Source: Selaginella moellendorffii
Lineage: Eukaryota; Streptophyta; Lycopodiopsida; Selaginellales; Selaginellaceae
Length of the DNA stretch: 64,000 nucleotides
Reading direction: 5' to 3'
Assembly (NCBI RefSeq): GCF_000143415.4
Contig: NW_003314267.1
Coordinates: forward strand, 2,136,932 to 2,200,931
Made by a program: the position numbers and the translations under genes. This document shows, in pieces, positions 23,815-33,565 of this stretch. The notes under the pieces were generated by a model, which was not told the DNA's origin, did not search any database, and was given only the letters and a program-made list of their open reading frames with translations. Positions within the stretch are counted from its first letter, which is position 1; the number at the start of each line of letters is the position of its first letter.

Positions 23815-25650
23815 CTACTTGATTGTGTAGCGAAGGTGCTGCTCGTAGAAATCGATCAACTGCAACGAGCAGTCAAGCGAGAGTGAAAAAATGTAAATTT
23901 TGATCGATAAAACGTACCAAAAGTGGGAAATGCTGCCTCAAAAACTTGTTATCCACCACCATCTCTTTGCCATCCGACCTGTAGTAATAAGTTAGAAAAT
24001 ACCGAGAGAGGAGAAACAAAAGAATCAAACCTTAGCGTGCTGAAGAGGACCAAAACTTCTTGCTTGTCGTTCTTGATGGAGCTTGAGTAGCTGAGCGGCT
24101 TTAAAATCTTGACGACCGGGACAAAGTTCGCTGATTTGGACGATGAAAGCTTCTGGACCCGCTCCGGGGAGGAGAACGCCCTCTTGGTGATGTCCGAGCC
24201 TGGAAACGACGACCGATACTCCTGGAGTTGCATTTTCTCCGCCATTGTTCCTGACATTGCCGCGGCTCGTATGGTGAAACCGCCGTCGGGCGTCTTCTTC
24301 ACTTCCTCGTAGAGATGAGCGTTCTCGGAGTCTTTCTCAGGCAGCGGTGCCTTCGTGTCCTTCGTTTCGGACAGCTTCACTCGACGGACAGTCCCTGCCT
24401 TTCTCTTCTTAGCTCCCGTGCACCGGGTGCTTCTACCCGTGTTGATCGTGTCTTCCGGCACCTCAGCCACATCTGGCTCATTGATAACGTGCTTCTCGAC
24501 AGTAACTTCCGGAGAGCCGCTCGCCAGCACGCTTTCGTCGCAGATCACCGAGCTTGCCACCATCACCTTCTCATGGTTGTCGTTAAGCCCGGCCTCGACG
24601 ACTTGTTTGTCAACCGGCGTAGAAATGGAGTCGCCAGGCTGCTTGCTTTTGTCTTCCTCCGAGTTAAGTTTGTTTGAGTCTCCGACTTCCGTTGTCGCGG
24701 CCAGCATCATCGTCTCGTCGTCAACTTCGTTGCCACTGGGAGAGAAGTTCTCGGGATCGTCACCGAAGCTTTCGGGGTCGCCACCGGGAAAATTGAGAAG
24801 AGTTTCGGCCGCCTCTGCCGCTGGTGAGCCCGTACCATTGGTTACATTCGCAGCAACATCGTTGTCCGACCTCAGGCTACCGTCTATCGAGGAAGAAACG
24901 GCCGACTGACTTGCCTCGCTCGCCGAGAAACTCGCAAGCTTCTTCTTCCGAGCTGAAGCATTGGAACCACCTCTCTTCCGCTTTCCACCATTCGTTTTCC
25001 TGCACACCAACCTACATCAGCTCTCGCTCGCAAGACCTCAAAAGGAAAAAGTTTCACTTACCTCCTCTCAAAATCTTCTACAATGTCCTGGCACTGCTCT
25101 AGGTGCTCGAATGGCTCCCAGGTATTGACGCTTTCAGGCCAGCCTCGCCTAAACAGACAAACATAGAAAAACCAAAAAGGAAAAACGAGGATGAACATAG
25201 TGTCGATAAAGAGACAGGAAAAACTTACCATTTTATGAGATACTGTGGCTTTCCCTAAAAACACGAAAGTCTCAGTGTCAGATCTTCCAGAGCGGGAAAA
25301 AAAAGAAGTACCTTTCTTATCCTCCTCTTACGTATCGCTTCCACCTCGTAAAACCCCTCCCTCAAATTTTTCCCGCTCGGCTCCTCTCCGCGAGGCTCTT
25401 CGTCTTCCTTTTTCCCTTCTTCGTCTTCGTCTTCGTCTTCTTCTCCCCTAGCTTCCAGCGTTTGCTCGCTCGCAGCAGCCCCACTGGCGATAATCACAAG
25501 CTCTTCTTGAGCCGGACCATTCCCGTCAATTAGCTGAACTTCGGCTGCTTCCATCGGCACCTCCTCGCAGCCCTGGCCATTTCGTTCTTCCGCGGCTCCA
25601 TCACCGTCGCCGTGATCCAAGCAGCCCGAGAGCTCGCCCGCATTCTTCAT
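23815..25650 (-). CDS. LHP1: LIKE HETEROCHROMATIN PROTEIN 1 (chromodomain protein)
   Basis: Six exons: 25650-25312, 25254-25229 (26 nt), 25148-25062, 24999-24031, 23978-23918, 23859-23815; 508 residues, against about 445 in Arabidopsis. After an acidic N-terminus the chromodomain (about residues 100-150) reads EVEAIRKRRIRK, GKPQYLIKW, RGWPESVNTWEPFEHL, with the aromatic cage positions (Tyr, Trp, Trp) present. A long Ser/Lys-rich hinge with basic KRKRGG and RKKK motifs (nuclear targeting or nucleic-acid binding) leads to a C-terminal chromoshadow domain (SDGKEMVVDNKFLRQHFP and IDFYEQHLRYTIK). In the family it binds H3K27me3 and works with Polycomb complexes in gene silencing. All splice joins keep frame and all sites are GT-AG. 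The start is the first ATG of the frame, directly after a GCCGGAGCTC repeat. Confidence 0.93.
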
Positions 25651-25657
25651 TGCGGTT

Positions 25658-25690
25658 GCCGGAGCTCGCCGGAGCTCGCCGGAGCTTTCG
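25658..25690. repeat. Short tandem repeat in the LHP1 leader
   Basis: GCCGGAGCTC repeated about 2.7 times immediately upstream of the LHP1 start codon, so it lies in the 5' untranslated leader. Confidence 0.75.
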
Positions 25691-26295
25691 GCGCAACCCT
25701 ACGCGAGGCCTACCTCGTGGAATGGAGAATCAGGGCGCCATGGAATCGAAGCTCCTCCCCGCATAGCTCCTCCTGCCCTAAGCTTTGGGAAGTAAAATCT
25801 TGGAGTTTTAAATTTTCTCCTGGAGCAATCCAGGCCGTTGAATTTCGCACGATCCCGATGCCTGGTTTAGCCTAACTAGGTGGCTTGTACTAAATAGACG
25901 TTAACCCTAATAAACTATCTTAAACTAAAGGTATCTTTAGGCCAACCCTAAATCTTTGTCTTTGTTTTGGCACCTTTTTAAGGCTCCTGTTTAAGTTTTA
26001 AGTTAAGAAAGCATAAGGAATCTCTGGTCTATCCATCTAACTTATTTAAAGGCCTTTTGGTAGTGTCCACAACTTTGGAGCTCCACTTTGTTTGTGGGTT
26101 GGCTTGTTGACTGCCACGATCGCGCAATTCAATGAACTTTCGCGAAGAATCCAATCACGAAGAGGGAGTAGAGAAAGAAAAGAGACCAAACACCAAAAGA
26201 AAGAATTGTTACATGAGTCACTATCGATCTGGGCGAATCCTCTAGTTGTAGATAAGATGATGGAGATAGATGGGATTGATCTTCCGTCGTGTTCT
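25691..26295. other. LHP1 promoter region and 3' flank of the BES1 gene
   Basis: 600 bp without an exon chain. Several CCCTAA-type motifs occur around 25910-25950. LHP1 and the BES1 gene are both on the minus strand, so this holds the LHP1 upstream promoter and the BES1 3' untranslated region. Confidence 0.5.
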
Positions 26296-27430
26296 TCAGG
26301 GAGAAGAGGCCGGAGTGGCGAGTGTGAGCTCGAGCCTGTCCACGATCCTGACGGCGGCGTCTCCCAGATTGTGGGCAAGAACAGATCCTCCAGGCGGCGG
26401 CGGTGGCGGCGAGACGACCTCGCCGTTGTTGCTACTGTTGTTAAACACGACTCCACACATACTCGAGCAAGGGGAAGATTGCGTCCCTCCTTGCCGGTGA
26501 TGGATCGGGGAGGAATCGCACTGGTTGTGATTGAGATTGATCTGGTGCTGCTGCTGGTGTTGCGGCTGCTGGCGCGGTGGAAATGGCGGAAGCTGGTGCT
26601 GATTCGCGGCGAAATTGGCGTAGCCATAGTTTGGAGTGACCGATCCGGAGTAGTCCGGAGTGGCGGAGCCCGAGAACCAATTCGAAGATCCAGCGCTGCC
26701 CCCGACTCGCATCCCATTCACCCATCTCCCAGTGCTCTCGCGATACCGGCTCCAGAACTCGAGCGCCGAGTAGTCCGAGTCGCCCACGTCCGACACCGGT
26801 GTGTCGCAGCCACCATCGCCGCCGCCACCGCCGCCGCCAGTACCGCGCGGTACCGACGACGTTATAAACGTCGGCGTGACGCACGCGTTGTCCCAGTCGG
26901 GCTTGAGTGACGCGGCGGTGCCCGCGGCGGCCGCGCGGGGCGAGTCCAGCGGCGGCGTCACGGGAGCGCTGTGGTGCCAGTGTAGCGGCGGGAGCGCGGT
27001 AGCGGCGCCGCCGGGATTGCTCGGCCCACCATTCGTGGAGAGCCCGTTTAGCCAACCGATGAGCGAGGATCTCTCAGTGAGCGCGCGGTACGAGGAGGAG
27101 GTGGGGCTGGCGGGGCCGGAGGCGCACGCGTCCAGTCTCTCCATCGGCCTGGATCCCTGGAGCGAGACCCCATTTAGAGATCGAAGAACACGAAGAACAC
27201 GAAGAACACGATACCTTTCGATACGTGGTGCCATCGTCCTCCACAACCCATCCCGCCTCGCGGCACAGCGCCTTGAGCACCTCATTGTTGTCGCAGTGCT
27301 TGGGGAGGTTGTAATTCCCCAGCTGCCGCAGCCCATTGAAGATCTTGGCAGCTATGGCGCGCCGCCGCCGCTCCCGCCGCTTGTTGTTCTCGCGCTCCCG
27401 GAATGTGGGTGTTCTGGACCCCGAGGTCAT
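26296..27430 (-). CDS. BES1/BZR1-family brassinosteroid transcription factor
   Basis: Two exons, 27430-27215 and 27156-26296, with a 58-nt intron at the conserved place after TTYRK; 358 residues. The N-terminal DNA-binding domain reads [20 protein letters not shown], then [15 protein letters not shown] and [20 protein letters not shown], nearly identical to Arabidopsis BES1/BZR1/BEH. Downstream are Ser/Pro-rich stretches with SxxxS/T sites suited to GSK3-type (BIN2) kinases, Gly, His/Gln and Pro runs, and a C-terminal LELTL that fits the EAR (LxLxL) repressor motif. In angiosperms these proteins bind E-box and BRRE sites and execute brassinosteroid output. Lycophytes lack a classical BRI1-type pathway as far as I recall, so the upstream signal here is uncertain. 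Confidence 0.93.
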
Positions 27431-27460
27431 CGCCCAAATCCTCCCTTCTTCTTCTCGCCC

Positions 27461-27485
27461 TCTCTCTCTCTCTCTCTCTCTCTCT
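27461..27485. repeat. TC/GA microsatellite in the BES1 5' leader
   Basis: About 12.5 TC units 31 bp upstream of the start codon (GA-repeat on the coding strand), followed by GATC repeats. GA-rich leaders are common in plant core promoters and could bind BPC/GAGA-type factors. Confidence 0.85.
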
Positions 27486-27821
27486 GTGTCTCTGTGATCG
27501 ATCGATCGCTCAATCCATTTCCGGCACCATCGCCATCGCCCTCGCCATTCCTAGCATGATCTAGGCGAGCATTCTACACGAAAGATTCTTTCCCATTTCT
27601 TCTCAGGCGCCTTTCGGAGTGCTCGGAGACACACACCCAACTACACGACAGCCGCCACGTGGACATTAATCCCCGCCCCCGTGGCACACCCCGTGCTTTA
27701 TGACATGGGCGGGGCACACACACGTATGGCTCGCACGCTCCCCTGACATGACGTGTAATCGATTACACACGTCAGCAGCACGTGAGGAACGGCCCACTCC
27801 CCCACCGCCACGTGTCCGTTG

Positions 27822-29685
27822 CTAGCCACCACCACCACCACCACCGAGCATTGGCCGGACACTCGGCGGGTGGTCACTTCGGCTACCCGATACCAGCGTC
27901 CGGTAGCAAAGCACCGAGTAGAACTCGGGCATGAGCTCGGTCCTCCACTCCGGCCCCAACAGCGCAAAGTGGCGATCGCTAACGCGATGGTAGCACTGGA
28001 ACCACAGGTAGCGCAGCAGCGGTAAGCCCCGGATGCCACACACGATCGCGGCGTCGCTAAACGGGCAGTTCCTCACCTCCAGCTTGCGGAGATTCGAGCA
28101 CCCTCTTGCCAGACTGACGAGCCCGCGGTCCGAGGTGTCCGAGTCGCTCAGGCAGCCGAGAAGGATCCACTTGAGCTGCTGCCCGAGTCGCCCGATGCTC
28201 TCCAGGCCCCTGTCCGTGAGCCCGCCTTCCTTGAGGTAGAGTGCCAACTTGGTGATGCTCGGGCAGCGCTGGAGCAGGGACTGGACGCCGGCGTCCAGTG
28301 GCTCGGCCATGTCCGGCGCGGTCTCGAGGATCCCCAGCCGGAAGTCGAGCAGGCCCGGGCACGACTCCGCGAAGGCCTCCAGGGACGAGTTGGCGGCGTC
28401 GTGGACGTACATGGAGAAGCTCTGGAGATGGACGCAGCTCTTGGCCAGCGCCAACATGCCGGAGTTGGAGATCGAGAAGCCGTGCTGTTCTTGCTGCCTC
28501 ATGTTCTCGATCCGGATGCGTTGCAGGCCTTTGCAGTGGCTTGCGAGGAGCTCCAGCCCGACGTCGCCGATTATATCTCTTGCCTGTCACGGTTCGTCAG
28601 TACACCTTTGAGTCACCATCGCAAGAACAAGAGCTAGAAAGTCCATGCCAGGAAGAAAACTTGCCTTAAAGACTTGGAGATTGCGACAGCCCTTGATGAT
28701 CTCCAGGTGTTGCTCGTGATTGGCAGTGGTGTACAAGAGATCCAGACTGGTGAGCGCGCTCGCGAGATTCGGCTCCATTGCCAGCTGGAGATCACCAGAG
28801 AAAGAGCTCAGTGACGATGGTAAAGAGACTTGAATGAGGCCGCAGAAACCGAGCTCCTGGAGGGAGCTTTGTCGCAAATCCAGCCTGCGATTGCGAGAAG
28901 GGTCCTCCAGATCGTTGAGTTTCAAGCTCTTGAGCTTGGAGCTGCTCACGATCTCCTCGACCAGCCGGATATCTCCAAGTTCCAAGCCTGTCATGGACAG
29001 GTTTAAGGCCTCGAGGCTAGCGCACGAATGGATAAGCTCACGCAGCCACTGTGATCCTTTGTCCTCGATATCGCTCTCGTCCAGCGAGAGCACCCTCAAA
29101 TCCCTGCGGGAAATCTTTGTTTCATTCATTCATTGATCGGGGATTTCTAACGTACCTGCACGATCGAGCGATGGATTCCAGGCCCAGCGATGAGAATCCG
29201 GAGCATTTCTCGAGCTTGAGAACCTGTAGCGCGTCGCGGAACGTCTCGGCCAGGAGCGCCAGATCCTCGTCGGAAATCTCCATGCGCTTGAAATGGAGCG
29301 AGGCGAGAGCGCCATACAGGGATCTCGCCCTCGCCAGCGCCAACGCGGCGATCCAGGGGCCGCCATAGCCTCCCCAGTCGACTGGAATGAGCCCGAAGTC
29401 GCTAGCCCTAGGCTTGCCTTTGATCTTGAGCGCGCGCAGCTGCCCGAATCGATCGATCACGTAGCCCGGGCTCACGGCGTAGGAGAAATTCACAGTAATC
29501 TTCTCCCTGGTGGCGCTCTCGGCATCGCGCCACTGCCGGCACACCCGCGCGACGCTGGCGTGGTCTTGATTGTCGCCGAGGCGCGAGAAGATGATCTTGA
29601 GGAGATCGTCTGGAAGGCGGCTGTTGATGCTGTCTGGATCATCATCGGCGTGAATCCACCGCCTGGAGATCTTCATGGAAGCCAT
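27822..29685 (-). CDS. COI1: COI1 F-box/LRR jasmonate receptor
   Basis: Three exons, 29685-29156, 29103-28665 and 28583-27822; 576 residues (Arabidopsis 592). An N-terminal F-box (LPDDLLKIIFSRLGDNQDHA) is followed by leucine-rich repeats. KGKPRASDFGLIPVDWGGY and LDAGVQSLLQRC...GGLTDRGLESIG place it with COI1 rather than TIR1. It would be the substrate receptor of an SCF ubiquitin ligase that degrades JAZ repressors. By eye, the ligand-contact residues equivalent to Arabidopsis R85, R348, Y386, R409, Y444 and R496 are all kept. The position of Ala384 is Ser (LQSFSMYV). The second intron uses a GC donor (AAG|GCAAGT). The protein ends in a run of seven glycines. It diverges from the ribosomal protein S6 gene across 213 bp. 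Confidence 0.93.
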
Positions 29686-29898
29686 AGCAATTCTTCTTTC
29701 TTTTCTAGTTCTTTCTACCTAGTCTTGGGTAGTAGTTACTTCTCCCTCTTATATCATGATAGAATATTCGCATACCTATTTACTTTTAAAAAGAAAAGAT
29801 GCTTTGATGTATGACACATCCGGTAATGGGGGGGACACATACGTTTGATCATAAGCCCTAAAAGGATATTCTATTTGAAATCTTAGGGTTTATGGGCT
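29686..29898. promoter_or_regulatory. Divergent promoter of COI1 and plastid S6
   Basis: 213 bp between two start codons facing apart. A telo-box (TTAGGGTTTA, 29883-29892) lies just upstream of the S6 start, as is common in plant translation-related genes. A CCCTAAA motif is at about 29855. Confidence 0.7.
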
Positions 29899-31032
29899 AT
29901 GGCACTGTGTAGCTATTCCACTCCGGCTCGGAATTTGGGGTTCTTCGCTCCGGCCAGGCGCGCCGCGGCCAAGAATGTGGCCATTGGATTGCGGCTTGGC
30001 AGATCTTCGCTGGCGCGCGCGGCATTGCGGAACGATTCATTGCCGAAGAAGAAGCATCAGCAGACGGAGGATTTGCTCGCGGAGCTCGAAGGTGAGGGGA
30101 ATTGGATGGGATTTGTGGCGCTGACAGGAGATTTTAGATGAAATACAACCGTTTCTGGAGCTCCAGCGCGAGAGCGCCATGCGTTTACGCACAAGTAAGA
30201 TTTTTTCCTTGTTCTTGTCTTCGTGTATTCTTATCGTTTTCTACTTTTTTCCTGCGATTGCAGTGAAGCATTACGAGATCATGTATCTAGTGCACGAAGC
30301 GAAAGTTGGAGAGCTCAAAGAGATCGTGGATAAATTCACTGGTTAGCTACAATGTTCGTGTTTTTCCTTCTTGATTGAAATGCTGCTCCAGGTTTTGTCA
30401 AAGAGAAGAAAGGGAGGATCTGGAGATTCAATGACTGGGGGATGAGAAGGCTGGCGTACAAGATCAAAAAGACGTGGCACGCGAACTATATCCTGATGAA
30501 CATCGAGGTTGGGTCCGAGTATATCAACGAGCTCAACGCACTCCTGGAGAAGGACGAGAGGATCATCCGGCATATGATCATCACGAGAAAGAAGGCCATC
30601 TCCAAGAAAACGGTGCCTCCGGAGGAGCTTCCACCGTCGCGAGCGGAGCTCTTGGAGAAGGAACTGGCGGCGGAAACGGCCGCCGAGGAGGCTGCGGAGA
30701 AAGAAGAGAAGGAAGCTAGAGTTGCGAAAAGGAAAGCTAGGAGGGAGGAAGCAGCAGCAGCAGCAGCAAAAGCAAAGGATGAAGTGAAGGAAGATGAAGT
30801 TGAAGTTGGAGAGGAAGATGACGACGATTTGGAAGATTTGGATCTATCAGCATTGAAAGAAGAGGATGAGATTGAAGACGAGGAGGACGAGATTGAAGAC
30901 GAAGACCATGAAGAAGATTTTGACGACGACGAAGACGATAGTGAAGAGGACAGTGAAGTGGAAGACGACGATGAAGAAGAAAACGAAGACAGTGCGAAGG
31001 CACAGCCAAATCAAAACCCACGAAAAAGGTGA
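29899..31032 (+). CDS. Plastid 30S ribosomal protein S6 with long acidic tail
   Basis: Four exons: 29899-30091, 30138-30194, 30264-30341, 30392-31032; 322 residues. The N-terminus (MALCSYSTPARNLGFFAPAR, Ser/Ala/Arg-rich, few acids) looks like a chloroplast transit peptide. The S6 fold follows at about residues 83-160: KHYEIMYLVHEAKVGELKEI, GRIWRFNDWGMRRLAYKIKK, ANYILMNIEVGSEYINEL. In bacteria S6 binds 16S rRNA with S18 in the small-subunit platform; the plastid protein has the same role. After the domain come Glu/Ala/Lys-rich, probably helical stretches and then about 75 residues that are almost entirely Asp and Glu, ending in a basic NPRKR. Such a tail is much longer than in plastid S6 proteins I know. 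Introns are 46, 69 and 50 nt. Confidence 0.9.
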
Positions 31033-31210
31033 CGAAGATTATCGAAAATTTTGTTCGGCTTTTAAGCCCAGTTAAGTACAAAACTTCGAGAGAGAGAGTT
31101 CGCTTTTAGCTGCTATTCACTCTTTAAATCTGCAAGAGAAAACTGCTTATGAAGCACTCGAGCGTGCAATACTTCTTCGTGTTTTCTCGCGTGAGGATTT
31201 AGATTCGAGT

Positions 31211-33264
31211 CTACCTATGGTCAGCACCAATTGCTTCCTGGGCAGACTTGAATCCATCTCTTTCAAGGCAAGCTGCTAACTCGGCCTGTGAAAAAAAAAA
31301 AACCAAACAAAACACTTGTAAAACACTGAATGGTCTCACGTACTTTGATTCGGGGTATAAGCGCTGGGCCTTCATATGCAAAAGTAGTATACAGTTGCAC
31401 AAGAGTGGCACCCGCTCGAATCTTCACGTATGCCTCTTCTCCACTGAAATATAAAAACTAAGGACCAAGAAAAAAAAACATTCTTTTCACTGGAGAACAT
31501 ACCTGCTTATACCGCCACAGCCAACGAGTGGAATTTTACCCTGTGAGAAAAGAATCAGTTCTGGTCAAGCCTCGAGATTCGCACACACTCACCCACGTAA
31601 GCTGGTACATTTCTCGAAGAACCTCCGTGGATAAGGTGAACAAAGGCTTCCCACTAAGGCCCCCCATTTCATCCACGTGAACGAGACCAATGACTGAGTC
31701 GGGTCTTGAAACAGTCGTGTTAGCGATTATCTGGAAACATCACAGTACCGGTAAAAAGAAAGCTCAAACAGAAAAGCGCAGGGCTCACCAAGCCATCCAA
31801 TCGTAGCGAAAGTGCCACCTAAAGGGAAGAGAATCAGCTGAAAAGCAAGAAGATAGTTTAAGGAGAGAGTTTGACGTACAGCGGCAATATCCGCAAGATC
31901 TTGCTTTGACAGGTCGGGAGCGATTTTCACGAGTAGCGGCGGAGGGCCCTCTTCACCCCACTGCATCTCATCTCGCGCTGCCAAAACCTGGAAACGAGTT
32001 TAAGGTTGGACGAGATTCTCAAGTTACCTTCTTGATCAAGTCCTTGAGCTGCTTACGGCCTTGAAGTTTTCTCAGCCCGGGTGTGTTTGGCGATGAAACG
32101 TTTATTACCTGTGAAACGATCCTCTGCATCAATAACAAACATAGATTTCTTTCCGCAAAACGTACCAAATAGTCTGCATATTGAGACAAGGTGTGCACAC
32201 CTTGGACATAGTCTGCCGCGGCATCTTCGCTAGTTTTGTTTTTACCCAAGTTTACCCCCAAAATCCCTGGACCAGCCTTGCCACCAAGAACACGTTGTTC
32301 CGCGTTCGTCGTTATGGCCGAATTTACCGTCTCGGCCATCCTACGTTTACCGTGTTGTGCTCCTAACCTCTTCGCTACTGCTACGATTCCCTCGCTATTA
32401 AAACCGTATCGATTGATAATAGCACTGCAGCGGGAAAGAGAAACAAAACGAAGTTGTGAGAAACAACGAAGAGTAAAAGCGAAGCACCAAACATGAAAAA
32501 AACAAAAAAAAGAATGACGTACTTGCTTACCCCTGTTCCGGTAATCTGAAAACTCTCGGTTTGGGATTGCCTTCTTGCGGGACAGGAGTTACGGAGCCAA
32601 CTTCCATAAATCCGAATCCTATGCCAAGCAATCCCTCGACCGCCTCGGCGTTCTTGTCGAAACCAGCGGCAAGTCCGACTGGATTTGAGAAGGTTCGCCC
32701 CCAAACACTCACTTCCAGGACGGGAGGATCCGGCCTAGTTTCTCTCGGACACAAGCAGTGCGAGGAGGCCCATATCGCTACCTTGTGAGCGTTCTCGGGA
32801 TCCAAAAGCCGGAACAAAGGATTTATATACTTGGCGGCCTCGAACGTCCATGCGCTGCATGCATGGAAAATGGAGGATATATCAGTGTCTTCTTCCAAAT
32901 ACGAGACGATGAAGAGAATCGCGACGAAGGGATCGAAGGAAGTACCTGATAGTTGCCTCGTCTCGAGTACCAACATAAGCTCCACCAGCAATGACTGCTC
33001 CAAGCAAAGTTCCAGTTAAAACACGCCCCTGGAGCAAACAATCCAAACAATCGCAGCTAAGCTCGACTGGAAAACTCTCTCAAACTTTCCAATGCGCATA
33101 CATACCCAAGTGAGGCGAATTTTTGGAGGAAGCGGTGGCTTCTGAAATGCCGCGGCGACCGCCTCCTTGGCGGATCCAGACGTCTCAGCTGCCGTGTGAA
33201 TGCATGAGGAAGATCCATATCCATACCGCCTCGCGATTGCGGCGAGAAGGCGCCCCTCCCGCAT
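31211..33264 (-). CDS. PYRD: Mitochondrial dihydroorotate dehydrogenase (class 2)
   Basis: Eleven exons: 33264-33106, 33028-32946, 32854-32531, 32424-32166, 32108-32028, 31987-31880, 31818-31789 (30 nt), 31730-31593, 31540-31503 (38 nt), 31443-31344, 31285-31211; 464 residues. It oxidises dihydroorotate to orotate in pyrimidine synthesis, passing electrons to ubiquinone at the inner mitochondrial membrane. The N-terminus is a mitochondrial presequence, followed by one hydrophobic helix ([17 protein letters not shown]). FMN and substrate motifs are [40 protein letters not shown] (catalytic Ser loop of class 2), [27 protein letters not shown] and VGCGGISSGEEA. All joins keep frame with GT-AG sites. 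Introns are 41-110 nt. It diverges from the MMSDH gene with a 301-bp shared promoter. Confidence 0.95.
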
Positions 33265-33565
33265 CCTATTTCGTCAATCCCGCGCTATCGCTCGCTCGCC
33301 ATCGCCAGAGAGAAAGGAGGAAGGCCCTAATTAGGGCTTCTCTTTGCTTAAACCCTGGGAGGAATATCCTCCTAGGGTTTATGTGCCGCCCGGTCGGGGG
33401 TTCGAGTTTATTTTCGCTCATCACGTGTAGCATAGGGCTGGAGGAGCTCCTGTGATCGCTACCGCTGGCGCTGGAGCTCCACGGCGAGGCGCATTTGTGA
33501 TGCTCGCCTGGCCTACGCATGAATTTCTGCCGCGATCGTGATCGCCGAGAGATCGCGGAGCGAGG
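33265..33565. promoter_or_regulatory. Divergent promoter of DHODH and MMSDH, with palindromes
   Basis: 301 bp between opposing start codons. It contains a perfect 14-bp palindrome GCCCTAATTAGGGC (33324-33337) and a 33-bp near-palindrome (33349-33381) whose arms TAAACCCT and AGGGTTTA are telo-box sequences on both strands. Symmetric elements suit a promoter firing both ways. Function is inferred. Confidence 0.65.

Noticed and set aside
28400-28500. Classification of the F-box protein as the auxin receptor TIR1/AFB
   Set aside because: The GGLTDRGLESIG region, the conserved JA-contact residues and the C-terminal SRSDHPPSVR fit COI1 better than TIR1.
31344-31443. Apparent frameshift in exon 10 of DHODH
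   Set aside because: It came from miscounting an A-run across a line break; re-reading shows an intact frame into [13 protein letters not shown].
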